This document shows positions 7,502-13,989 of a stretch of 17,043 bases of DNA, piece after piece (within the stretch, counting starts at the first letter, position 1; each line of letters begins with the position of its first letter). Source of the stretch: AA29 sp041481445 (GTDB lineage Bacteria > Acidobacteriota > Vicinamibacteria > Fen-336). Location: positions 1 to 17,043 of the forward strand of contig JBGPBV010000143.1 of assembly GCA_041481445.1 (NCBI GenBank). Reading direction: 5' to 3'. A program made the position numbers and the translations under genes. The notes beneath the pieces were generated by a model. It did not search any database. It saw nothing but the letters and a program-made list of their open reading frames with translations, and had not been told where the DNA came from.

Positions 7502-9076
7502 TCAGAAGAAGACCGAGGCGGCCAGCGACAGCGTGGTGCCCTTCTGGCCGCCGGTGTAGTAGCCGAACGTGCTGTTCACCGGCGAGCCGTCGACGTGCAT
7601 GACCTGGGCGTTGACCCTGTGGTTGCGGGTGTTGGCGGGATAGAAGTTGGCGCCACCCAGGTACTCGGAGCTCCGGCCGAACCCGGCCGCGCTGTCACCC
7701 CAGATCTGCGAGGTCGCCCCGTAGAGCTCGAGCTTCTTCGGCACCGGGTAGAACGAGGTCTGCACGTAGAAGCCCACGTCGTGGATCCGGCCCACCGGCA
7801 GCGGCCCGTCGGCCTTGAAGTTGTCGAGCCAGCGGTTGTAGAGCTCGGCCTGCAGGAAGAAGCCGCGGTACTTGATACCGGCGTCCACGGAGAGGACTCG
7901 GTAGTCGACGGACTGGACCGTGACCCCGGGCGCGAGCGAGTCCGTGTCGAACACGCTCAGGCTGTCGGCCAGGCGGATGATGCTGTTGTTCGACGGACCC
8001 GTGGTGGCGGAGGTCTGGCGGTTCTCCGGGCTCATCACGGCCCCGATGCCGAAGCGCGTGGCCAGCTTCTCGTGCCGCTCCCAGTCGCCGTAGGCCCCGC
8101 GCGGGCCGAACTCGTGCGTCGTCGGCGTCCACCACAGCGAGCCGCCGTAGCTCATCTTGCGGTCCAGGTCGGTGGCCTTGATGCCGAGCGAGCTGCTGTT
8201 GTTGCCGAGCACGGCGTTGTACCAGAGGCCGGTGAGAAGCTCGCCCTGTACCCAGACCGCGTTCGTGAAGTACGGACGGAAGAACTCGTCCGCCATGACG
8301 CGGTCCGGGGCCAGCCAATATGGGTGCGAGCCCTGGATCGATCGGGTGCCAGGGACCCCGTTGAGGCCCGCGTACAGGCTGAACTTCCGGCCGAACTGGT
8401 AGCCGATGATCGGGAAGATCCCTTTCTGGTCGGTCGTGTTCACCGTCCAGAAGAGAATCGTGTAGATCAGCTTCGGAGTGCCGATCCACCCCTTGAGGAA
8501 GACCATCGCCCGGTGGGCGAAGATGTCGTTCCGCGCGTCGACCGGGTGCGTGTTGCCGAGGTGGTCCGTGAAGGTCTGCCCGGGCGGCATCTGGTCGATC
8601 CAGCGCACCAGGAGGTAACCGCTGATCGACAGCTCGCCGGCGCCGCTGCGGCCCACGAGGAAGCCGTCGCCGGGCTCGAACTCGCCCCAGCTCTCGATGC
8701 GGGTGGCGGGCTTCTTCGGCGGAGCCGCCGCGGGCGTGGCCGTGCCGCCGACCGTGGGCTCGGCTACCTGGAACTCGCCGCCGCAGCCGTCCGAGACCCA
8801 GATCCCGGCCTCGTCGTAGCCCCAGGTCCTGCCGAGCATGCAGGGAAACTCTCCGGAGGATTTCGCGAGGACGACCCCTTTCGAGGTGTCGGCAGGGCAG
8901 TGCTGCCGCTCGCCCGGCTTCGAGGCGCAGGCGATCGTGGGCGCGGCCGTGGTGGGCGGGGGCGCCGGCGAGGCCGCTGGGGTGGATGGCGGGGCCACTT
9001 GAGCCGCCACCGGCGTCGCCATCAGCCAGACGGCGCCGAGCACTCCCGCCCACATCGTCCTGGACGCGTCTACCAT
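7502..9076 (-). CDS. DUF3011 domain fused to an outer-membrane porin-like barrel, first gene of the five-gene operon
   Basis: Protein of 524 residues with a signal peptide ending TPVAA-QVA (near residue 25) and a Pro/Ala/Thr-rich linker. A compact cysteine domain at about 48-103 follows, with Cys50, Cys60, Cys79 and Cys98 and the motifs WGYDEAGIWVSDGC and GEF, which match DUF3011. After a second Pro/Ala linker comes a long barrel containing FAHRAMVFLKGWI, IIGYQFGRKFSLYAGLNG and GELLTGLWYNAVLGN, resembling phosphate-selective porin O/P-type proteins, and ending LSLAASVFF with a terminal Phe. ATG at 9076 is preceded by ACGGAGCG; a GTG two codons upstream is the alternative. It leads a same-strand run of five genes spaced by 18, 14, -1 and 38 nt. 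The DUF3011 part should face the periplasm and may form two disulfides; what it binds is unknown. Confidence 0.85.
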   Translation of the reverse strand: MVDASRTMWAGVLGAVWLMATPVAAQVAPPSTPAASPAPPPTTAAPTIACASKPGERQHCPADTSKGVVLAKSSGEFPCMLGRTWGYDEAGIWVSDGCGGEFQVAEPTVGGTATPAAAPPKKPATRIESWGEFEPGDGFLVGRSGAGELSISGYLLVRWIDQMPPGQTFTDHLGNTHPVDARNDIFAHRAMVFLKGWIGTPKLIYTILFWTVNTTDQKGIFPIIGYQFGRKFSLYAGLNGVPGTRSIQGSHPYWLAPDRVMADEFFRPYFTNAVWVQGELLTGLWYNAVLGNNSSSLGIKATDLDRKMSYGGSLWWTPTTHEFGPRGAYGDWERHEKLATRFGIGAVMSPENRQTSATTGPSNNSIIRLADSLSVFDTDSLAPGVTVQSVDYRVLSVDAGIKYRGFFLQAELYNRWLDNFKADGPLPVGRIHDVGFYVQTSFYPVPKKLELYGATSQIWGDSAAGFGRSSEYLGGANFYPANTRNHRVNAQVMHVDGSPVNSTFGYYTGGQKGTTLSLAASVFF

Positions 9077-9106
9077 GCTCACGCTCCGTGCTCTGCGCGC
9101 TGGAGT

Positions 9107-9121
9107 GCACGGTCGGTGCCG
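9107..9121 (-). promoter_or_regulatory. Candidate sigma-54 promoter of the five-gene envelope operon
   Basis: On the minus strand this reads CGGCAC-CGACC-GTGC, keeping GG-N10-GC and the GGCAC...TGC core shared with four other sites in the window. Transcription would begin near 9095, giving a leader of about 19 nt that still contains the ribosome site of the 9076 ATG. The element is partly self-complementary (GCAC...GTGC), so an operator is the main alternative. No convincing sigma-70 promoter is visible between 9077 and 9282. Confidence 0.45.
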
Positions 9122-9282
9122 CGCGGCGCGCGCGCGGGCGGAACGGTCTGCAGCTGATTGATGCGCCGAGGCTCCGGCCATCGCGAGGCGTGCCGTCTTC
9201 CCACCTTTCGGATCGTCCGGATTGACGGCATCTCAGCAGGAGTGCTTGCGGGCCGGCAGGGCGGATGCGGCCGGCCGCGCGT

Positions 9283-9579
9283 TCAGTTCGAGGTCCCGGA
9301 CCCCTGGCCTCCGTGCTCCGCCCCCCCGGTGCGGCCGCTGAGCAGCAACTCGATATAGGGGGACGCTCCGACGAGGCGGGCGCCCCGCGCCCGCTGCTCC
9401 TTGAGGGCCAGGATCCCGTCCGCGCTGGCCCCCGACAGGTTCTCGAGGTCGATGCGCAGCGGAGGCGACTGGGACGCGCACGCCGTCTGGAACTCCGCGA
9501 TCTCGGACGCGCTGAGCCGCCCGTGCAGCTCGATGCGGGCCTCTCCTTGGGCACGCACGCACACGATATGGAGCGTCAC
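9283..9579 (-). CDS. Small STAS-domain protein (MlaB / anti-anti-sigma-like)
   Basis: Single-domain protein of about 98 residues. It shows the alternating strand-helix pattern of STAS domains: ARIELHGRLSASEIAEF, then LRIDLENLSGASADGILAL, then ARGARLVGASPYIELLL. The last segment is typical of a stand-alone STAS subgroup that is widespread in soil bacteria. At the place where SpoIIAA-type proteins are phosphorylated (DSSG), the sequence is ASADG, so a serine is nearby but the motif is not canonical. GTG at 9579 is chosen because the domain starts there and GGGGGGCAGG stands just upstream; earlier in-frame codons read as GC-rich leader. It is a single-gene unit on the minus strand with no kinase, phosphatase or Mla transport gene beside it. 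Its role could be partner switching or lipid-transport related; the sequence does not decide. Confidence 0.72.
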   Translation of the reverse strand: MTLHIVCVRAQGEARIELHGRLSASEIAEFQTACASQSPPLRIDLENLSGASADGILALKEQRARGARLVGASPYIELLLSGRTGGAEHGGQGSGTSN

Positions 9580-9623
9580 CGCCTGCCCCCCAGCGTTGGG
9601 TCCTTGGTCTTGTCGGCGACCGT

Positions 9624-9638
9624 GCAGACTCGGTGCCA
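9624..9638 (-). promoter_or_regulatory. Candidate sigma-54 promoter of the STAS gene
   Basis: On the minus strand this reads TGGCAC-CGAGT-CTGC followed by A, one of the two best matches in the window to the RpoN consensus TGGCAC-N5-TTGC, with GG-N10-GC exact. Start of transcription would fall near 9612, about 33 nt before the GTG start at 9579. It is close to the element at 13975, which has the same GGCACCGA...CTGC core. Confidence 0.55.
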
Positions 9639-9702
9639 TGGCGCGATCCATCCGTGGCCGCGATCGGACGTCTCACGCTTCCGGGGGTTTGCGCGATGCC
9701 CT

Positions 9703-9728
9703 CCGCCGCCCCGGCCGGGGCACGGCGG
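9703..9728. repeat. GC-rich hairpin between the barrel gene and the STAS gene
   Basis: CCGCCG-CCCCGG is followed by CCGGGG-CA-CGGCGG, a nearly perfect inverted repeat with a two-base bulge centred at 9714/9715. It lies 56 nt or more past the stop of the barrel gene (minus strand). It could end that transcript with help from Rho; no T-run follows, so it is not a classical intrinsic terminator. A second, wider repeat (GCGGGTG at 9733-9739 with CACCCGC at 9762-9768) lies between it and the gene. Confidence 0.35.
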
Positions 9729-9783
9729 CGGCGCGGGTGCTGACATTCCGGCAGCCGTGACCACCCGCTGGTAGCGCGGCCGG

Positions 9784-10377
9784 TCAGAACCGAAGCACAA
9801 GTCCACCCATCAGCTCGAGTTGATGAAGCGACCCCTGGCAGAAGCCGAAGGGGTCGCAGACGTCGGAAGACGACCCGCCGAGCACGGTCGGCGCGTAACG
9901 CGCCTCCACTCTCGCGCCCAGCCGTTTGTGGGGGAACCATTTGACGCCGCCGCCCACGGACCACGAGAACTTCGTCTCGGTGTCGGGGCCCGCCCCGCTC
10001 AGGATGGTGGCGCCGAGGCCGGCAAGGAGGAATCCTTCGAAGCGTGGGTTGGGGGATCCCGGCCGGTACACGAAGCTCCCCTGGAGGGTGTCGAGCTTCA
10101 TGTCGAACAGTTCGGCGCTCCCGGCGGAGGTCCCGATCACCATCGCGCTCCGCTGCTCGTGCCAGGACGCCTCCGCGCCGAAGTGGTCGGAGAAGGAGCG
10201 GCCGGCTTCGAGGCCCCAGGTGAAGCCGTCCTTGACCTTCAGCTCCTCGATGCCCAGCGCTCTCTTCTCGATGCTGCCCGCCGACGCGTAGCCGCCCAGG
10301 AGCGTGATCTCGTTGCGCTGGGCGAGGGCGGGCGTGGCGCACACCGCCACCAGGGCGAGCGGCAGGAGGGTCCTCAC
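9784..10377 (-). CDS. Small outer-membrane beta-barrel protein (OmpW/OmpA-barrel-like), paralogue of the 14086 gene
   Basis: Product of 197 residues with a signal peptide (LLPLALVAVCATPALA-QRN, about 20 residues). It is a small eight-strand-type barrel with repeating amphipathic strands: FTWGLEAGRSFSDHFGAEAS, GFLLAGLGATILSG and FSWSVGGGVKWFP. It ends LELMGGLVLRF with a terminal Phe. A CDPFGFC pair of cysteines sits in the last extracellular loop region. The protein shares this loop, the KxxP-x-K-x2-G-x-R turn and the GG-x2-LRF ending with the barrel encoded at 14086-14757. The GTG start at 10377 overlaps the stop of the HAF-repeat gene by four bases (GTGA), so translation should be coupled. 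Function is unknown; such barrels are usually structural or small channels. Confidence 0.83.
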   Translation of the reverse strand: MRTLLPLALVAVCATPALAQRNEITLLGGYASAGSIEKRALGIEELKVKDGFTWGLEAGRSFSDHFGAEASWHEQRSAMVIGTSAGSAELFDMKLDTLQGSFVYRPGSPNPRFEGFLLAGLGATILSGAGPDTETKFSWSVGGGVKWFPHKRLGARVEARYAPTVLGGSSSDVCDPFGFCQGSLHQLELMGGLVLRF

Positions 10378-11456
10378 TTCGAACCCAGCTCCGGCAACAC
10401 GACCATGAATCCCTGGAACGACGTCGGCCCCGCCCCGTAGCCCACGAGCGTGCGGCCGTCGGCGGTCATCCCGATGACGAACCCCGTGTTCACCCAGCCG
10501 TCGAAGGCGTCGGGTACGCCGTGCGTGCGCAGGTAGTCTTTCAGGAGGAAGGGCTGCCCGTCGAACCACACGAGCGACTCGCTCTCCAGGCCGAAGGAGA
10601 GGGCGCCACCCATCACCCGGCCGTCGTCGCTGGTGGCCTCGATCAGCACCTGTCGGGGCACGAAGGACAGGATCGGGGGGACCGGGACGGGCAGGCAGGT
10701 CACGCCGCCCGCCGCCGTCCACGACCAGCCCGTGGGAGGGCCGCTGACGTCGAACGGATTGCAGCCGGTGCCGACGATCAGCGACCCGTCGCGGTTGGCG
10801 GCGAAGGCCTCGCCCACCATGCCGCCGGGTCCCCGGATCAGCTCCTGCGTCCGACCGACCCACTTCGCTCCCATGCGGAAGCCGGTGGTGTCCTCCTGCC
10901 ATCCGACCACGACCTGCCCGTCGCCGGAGACGTTGTTGGCGCGGCTCGACCGATTCGCGATGGTGCTGCCGAGGTCCACCATGCCCGTGGACTCCTCCCA
11001 GCGGAACGCGTGCGCGAGCTTGCAGCCGTTCCAGCCGAGGCCGACCACCACCTTGCCGTCGTCGTTCGCCCCGAAGGCGCCGCTGAGGAGCTGGTCGCAG
11101 GGTTGGGCGTCCGGGGTGAAGGAACCGAGCAGGCGCCAGTCCTGGCCACCCGTCCAGATCGCGGCGTTCTCGAGGCCGCGCGCGTCGAGCGCGCTGCCGA
11201 CGATGGCCTTCCCGTCGCGGCTCACCGCGACGCCCTGCCTACCCCCGAGTGGCGTGACGCCCGAGGTGGGCATCCAGGTCATCGCGCCGCCCGAATACAA
11301 GCTCCCCAGGACGACGAACCCGCCGGCGCCCACGTCGTAGGCGAGGGCCTCGGAGGGGAGCTCGATCAGGAGCGGGGTGCCGCTTGGGGGGGCGGCCTCC
11401 GCCGTCCCGAGCAGCAACGGGAGCGCGAGCGCGCAGAGGATCCGCTTGCTCGACAT
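10374..11456 (-). CDS. Exported HAF-repeat protein
   Basis: Secreted or surface protein of 360 residues, with a signal peptide (ILCALALPLLLGTAEA-APP, about 22 residues). At least six repeats have the form x-A-x-N-x-D-G-x-VVVG-x(8-15)-A-x-x-W. Examples are VAVSRDGKAIVGSA, AFGANDDGKVVVGLGW, NNVSGDGQVVVGW, AFAANRDGSLIVGTG, EATSDDGRVMGGA and GMTADGRTLVGYG. This is the pattern of the HAF family of extracellular repeats, which are expected to fold as a beta-propeller-like structure. Four or five cysteines in the mature part could form disulfides. ATG at 11456 is the only start that keeps the signal peptide, but it lacks a clear ribosome site. It overlaps the downstream barrel gene by four bases, so the pair probably works together at the outer membrane. 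Ligand and role are unknown. Confidence 0.8.
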   Translation of the reverse strand: MSSKRILCALALPLLLGTAEAAPPSGTPLLIELPSEALAYDVGAGGFVVLGSLYSGGAMTWMPTSGVTPLGGRQGVAVSRDGKAIVGSALDARGLENAAIWTGGQDWRLLGSFTPDAQPCDQLLSGAFGANDDGKVVVGLGWNGCKLAHAFRWEESTGMVDLGSTIANRSSRANNVSGDGQVVVGWQEDTTGFRMGAKWVGRTQELIRGPGGMVGEAFAANRDGSLIVGTGCNPFDVSGPPTGWSWTAAGGVTCLPVPVPPILSFVPRQVLIEATSDDGRVMGGALSFGLESESLVWFDGQPFLLKDYLRTHGVPDAFDGWVNTGFVIGMTADGRTLVGYGAGPTSFQGFMVVLPELGSK

Positions 11457-11469
11457 GCGCGCCGGAACT

Positions 11470-11484
11470 GCACGGCGCGTGCCT
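11470..11484 (-). promoter_or_regulatory. Weak candidate sigma-54 element before the HAF-repeat gene
   Basis: On the minus strand this reads AGGCAC-GCGCC-GTGC followed by A, with GG-N10-GC and the same GGCAC-N6-TGC core as the other four sites. Against it, transcription would begin near 11458, almost at the ATG (11456), leaving no leader, and GCAC...GTGC is self-complementary. It may be an operator, a chance match, or the promoter of a leaderless message. Confidence 0.25.
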
Positions 11485-11589
11485 CTTCGAGCGCGTGGGC
11501 GCTCCCGGAAGGAATTGCCGGCCAAGCTTGAGCTTATGGACGTCCGCGAGTGCCGGCGACCGGCGCGCGCGGAGAGCGCGCTGCTATCC

Positions 11590-11608
11590 GGCCGGCAGGG
11601 TGCCGGCC
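11590..11608. repeat. Perfect 8-bp inverted repeat with a 3-nt centre
   Basis: GGCCGGCA-GGG-TGCCGGCC. It lies about 110-125 bp upstream of the candidate -24 element at 11483 and well before the 11830 gene. With no T-run and no gene ending nearby, it is more likely a protein-binding site than a terminator. Confidence 0.4.
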
Positions 11609-11829
11609 CTTCAGCACTACCCCTCGAAACAGGGCCGCCTGCGGCCAGAGCGCCAAGCCACCGGCGCCGGATGCAACCGTAACTTACGGCCGTGCTACTT
11701 CCACGGGAGGGCCGTGCCCGCCGATCCTCACCGTGCAATAGAGATGGAGAGTGGCCCGGCCCCGGGACCCGGGGGACCCGGCCAATGCGACGAATGGGCA
11801 ATACCGGCAACGGAGAGGGGACATCGCCG

Positions 11830-12078
11830 ATGGATCCCTCCTTGAGACTCGTGAGCGAGCGGTTCGGGCAGGTCCGGGACCAGGCGACGCGCCTGTTCGA
11901 GAGCGACATCGACTTCCGAGACCTCTGCGAGGAGTACGAGGCCTGCGCGGAGACGGTGGCCCGACTGCGGTCCTGCGAGTCGTCATCGGACGCAATGCGC
12001 AACGAGTACACCGCGCTCCTCCTGCGGCTCGAGCACGAGCTGCTGCGCTATCTCGAGGAGCATCCGGACGGGCCGTGA
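11830..12078 (+). CDS. Small all-helical protein (YdcH/DUF465-like size and pattern), function unknown
   Basis: An 82-residue, charged protein with heptad-like spacing of Leu, Val and Tyr: LRLVSERFGQVRDQATRLF, then DIDFRDLCEEYEACAETVAR, then LLLRLEHELLRYLEEHP. It should fold as a two-helix hairpin or coiled coil. The F-x2-L-x2-EY-x2-C core is reminiscent of YdcH/SlyX-like small proteins, but I would not assign the family firmly. I chose ATG at 11830 because GGAGAGGGG stands about 9 nt upstream; ATG at 11784 has no such site. The gene ends 33 nt before the sigma-54 activator gene on the same strand, so the two are probably co-transcribed. A role as a partner or modulator of that activator is possible but unsupported. 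Confidence 0.72.
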   Translation: MDPSLRLVSERFGQVRDQATRLFESDIDFRDLCEEYEACAETVARLRSCESSSDAMRNEYTALLLRLEHELLRYLEEHPDGP

Positions 12079-12111
12079 CATCGATGTCCTCACCGACGGG
12101 GAGGTCTACTC

Positions 12112-13794
12112 GTGAGCCAAGCTGATCTGGGGGCTGTCGTCCGGGGCACGAATGGCCGGAGCGTCGGCGCTACGGCGTTCGGCGCCCTCGCGCACGCGCC
12201 GGGAGCCGGGCCCGTCCTCGTCGAGGAGCCGAAGAGCTTCAAGGCCGCCCTGGCCGGGCTGTCCGACACCCTCCTGAATGCGGCGCCGGAGCGGATACCC
12301 CGCGCCTTCCAGGAATCCCTCGAGACGCTCACGCGGACCCTGGGCGTCGACCGTTGCATCCTCGCCGAGCTCACCGACGAGGGCCGCTCGCTCAAATGGA
12401 CGCAGGGTTTCGCCATGCCGGGGATCCCTCCCTGGACGGCCATGGAGTCCGCCGCGATGCTGCCCTGGTACACGGAGCTGGTCCGGCAGGGGCAAGCCCT
12501 GGTCTTGCGCGACCCGGAAGGCCTCCCGCCCGAGGCGGCCGCGGAGGCGGCATTCGCCTCGGTGATCGGCCTGAAGTCGCACCTCATGCTGCCCCTCAAG
12601 GCCGGGGGCACCGTGCTGGGCTGCCTCGGCATGGGGACCTTCCGGGAGTTCCGGGACTGGCCCGCGGAGCTGGTCTCGTCGCTCACGATCCTGGCCGGCG
12701 CGTTCGCGAGCGCCCTGCTGCGCCGGCAGGCCCTGGAACGGCTCCATGCGATCGAGGACGTCAATCGCTCTCTCCGCGAGGAGGTCCGGGAGCTGAGGGA
12801 CCGGCTCGACGCCGAGACCTTCTTCTTCCAGAAGGCGGGGCTTCGCGCCCAGGGCTTCGACGAGATCGTGGGCACGAGCGCCGCCCTGTCGAAGGTCCTG
12901 CATCACATCGAGCAGGTCGCCGCCGCCGACTCGCCGGTCCTGCTCCTCGGCGAGACGGGGACGGGCAAGGACCTCGTCGCCCGTGCCATCCACGAGCGCA
13001 GCCGCCGCAAGAGCCGGCCCCTGGTCGCGATCAACTGCGCCGCCCTGCCCGATGCGCTCATCGAGAGCGAGCTGTTCGGCTACGAGAAGGGGGCCTTCAC
13101 CGGCGCCGTCGCGCGCACCCTCGGACGCTTCGAGATGGCCCACGGCGGCCTGATCCTCCTGGACGAGATCGGCGAGCTGCCCCTGGGCGTGCAAGCCAAG
13201 CTGCTGCGCGTGCTGGAGGGCGGGACGTTCGAGAGGCTCGGCTCCTCGAGGACGATCAAGGTGGACGTGCGGGTGATCGCCGCCACCAACCGGGACCTCG
13301 CCAAGGAGGTGCGCGAGGGGCGGTTCCGCGCCGACCTCTACTACCGCCTGAACGTGTTTCCCATCACCATCCCGCCCCTCCGCGAGCGCGCGGAGGACGT
13401 GCCCCTCCTCGTCTGGCACTTCATCAACGAGAGGCAGGGGGCGCTGGGGCGGACGATCAAGCGGGTGCCGGAGCGGCTGATGCGGGCCCTGGAGACCTAC
13501 GCCTGGCCGGGGAACATCCGCGAGCTCGAGAACGTGATCGAGCGCGCGCTGATCGTCACCACCGGTCCGAGCCTCGTGATCGACGCGCCGTTCCTGGAAG
13601 CGGGGGCCGGAGAGGCCGCGCCGGGCACGCGCCTCGACGACGTGGAGCGCGCCCACATCGAGGCCGTGCTGCGCCTGTGCGCCTGGAAGATCGCGGGCAA
13701 GGGCAACGCCGCGGAGCGCCTGGGGCTCAAGCGCGGCACGCTCCAGTTCCGGATGAAGAAGCTCGGGATCCGGCGGCCGGGAGCAGGCGTCTAG
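12112..13794 (+). CDS. Sigma-54-dependent transcriptional activator (GAF - AAA+ - Fis HTH)
   Basis: Enhancer-binding protein of 560 residues that would open sigma-54 RNA polymerase complexes using ATP. It has an N-terminal GAF-type sensor domain (about 40-205), a helical linker (about 205-240), and a complete AAA+ domain: Walker A GETGTGKD at 280-287, sigma-54 contact loop GAFTGA at 327-332, Walker B ILLDEIG with Asp351-Glu352, the arginine-finger region FRADLYYRLNVFPI, and WPGNIRELENVIERA. A Fis-type helix-turn-helix closes it (about 533-551, AERLGLKRGTLQFRMKKLGI). It has no receiver domain, so it probably answers to a small ligand bound by the GAF domain, as FhlA-like proteins do. GTG at 12112 has GGGGAGG about 8 nt upstream. 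It follows the small helical gene by 33 nt. The intact GAFTGA loop means it should work with sigma-54, which suits the promoter-like elements found around it. Confidence 0.95.
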   Translation: MSQADLGAVVRGTNGRSVGATAFGALAHAPGAGPVLVEEPKSFKAALAGLSDTLLNAAPERIPRAFQESLETLTRTLGVDRCILAELTDEGRSLKWTQGFAMPGIPPWTAMESAAMLPWYTELVRQGQALVLRDPEGLPPEAAAEAAFASVIGLKSHLMLPLKAGGTVLGCLGMGTFREFRDWPAELVSSLTILAGAFASALLRRQALERLHAIEDVNRSLREEVRELRDRLDAETFFFQKAGLRAQGFDEIVGTSAALSKVLHHIEQVAAADSPVLLLGETGTGKDLVARAIHERSRRKSRPLVAINCAALPDALIESELFGYEKGAFTGAVARTLGRFEMAHGGLILLDEIGELPLGVQAKLLRVLEGGTFERLGSSRTIKVDVRVIAATNRDLAKEVREGRFRADLYYRLNVFPITIPPLRERAEDVPLLVWHFINERQGALGRTIKRVPERLMRALETYAWPGNIRELENVIERALIVTTGPSLVIDAPFLEAGAGEAAPGTRLDDVERAHIEAVLRLCAWKIAGKGNAAERLGLKRGTLQFRMKKLGIRRPGAGV

Positions 13795-13850
13795 CCCTGG
13801 CTATTCAGGCCGAGCCCGCCCCATGAACGCACTCAGGGGTGCTGAACCAT

Positions 13851-13865
13851 CGGCAGCCGGTGCCG
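13851..13865. repeat. Inverted repeat upstream of the candidate sigma-54 promoter at 13975
   Basis: CGGCA-GCCGG-TGCCG, five-base arms around a five-base centre, ending 110 bp before the candidate promoter. It lies in the 291-nt gap after the activator gene, which otherwise shows only GC-rich palindromes (for instance GCCGGCGCCGGC at 13899-13910) and no gene. The position suits an activator binding site. Confidence 0.35.
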
Positions 13866-13974
13866 GGATGCGGGCAGCCGCCTCCGGACCCGGAGCGTGC
13901 CGGCGCCGGCCTCGGACAGGTGAACTCGAACCGTCTTCGGTACTTGCGCGGGGAAGGCCTCGAGGGATCGCAGC

Positions 13975-13989
13975 GGGCACCGAAGCTGC
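13975..13989 (+). promoter_or_regulatory. Candidate sigma-54 promoter of the barrel gene beside the activator
   Basis: Reads GGGCAC-CGAAG-CTGC followed by T; GG-N10-GC is exact and it closely resembles the element before the STAS gene. Transcription would begin near 14001, giving a leader of about 85 nt before the ATG at 14086. It faces away from the activator gene towards the first gene downstream, a common arrangement for sigma-54 activators and their targets. Confidence 0.5.

Larger units (their letters stand above)
11457..11829. other. 373-nt divergent intergenic region
   Basis: This gap separates the minus-strand HAF/barrel pair from the plus-strand regulator pair, so it should hold promoters for both. 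I see no gene: the open frames crossing it lack ribosome sites and family-like composition. It holds the inverted repeat at 11590-11608, a weak sigma-54-like element facing left at 11470-11484, and a less GC-rich stretch around 11675-11745 (GTAACTTACGG, GTGCTACTTCC, GTGCAATAGAG) that could contain the promoter of the 11830-13794 genes. No clear sigma-70 pair stands out. Confidence 0.5.

Noticed and set aside
6626..9157. Very long open frame on the plus strand (843 codons) opposite the amidohydrolase and DUF3011-porin genes
   Set aside because: It is Arg/Val/Asp/Glu-rich with no family-like motifs or ribosome site. The opposite strand carries two clear proteins with signal peptides; long antisense frames are expected in such GC-rich DNA.
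10521..11531. Plus-strand frame of 336 codons opposite the HAF-repeat gene
   Set aside because: Shadow of the repeat-containing gene; it has no signal peptide or domain of its own.
11641..11656. Another GG-N10-GC match on the minus strand (TTGGCGC...CCGC)
   Set aside because: It lacks the GGCAC...TGC core, and bare GG-N10-GC matches are frequent in GC-rich DNA.
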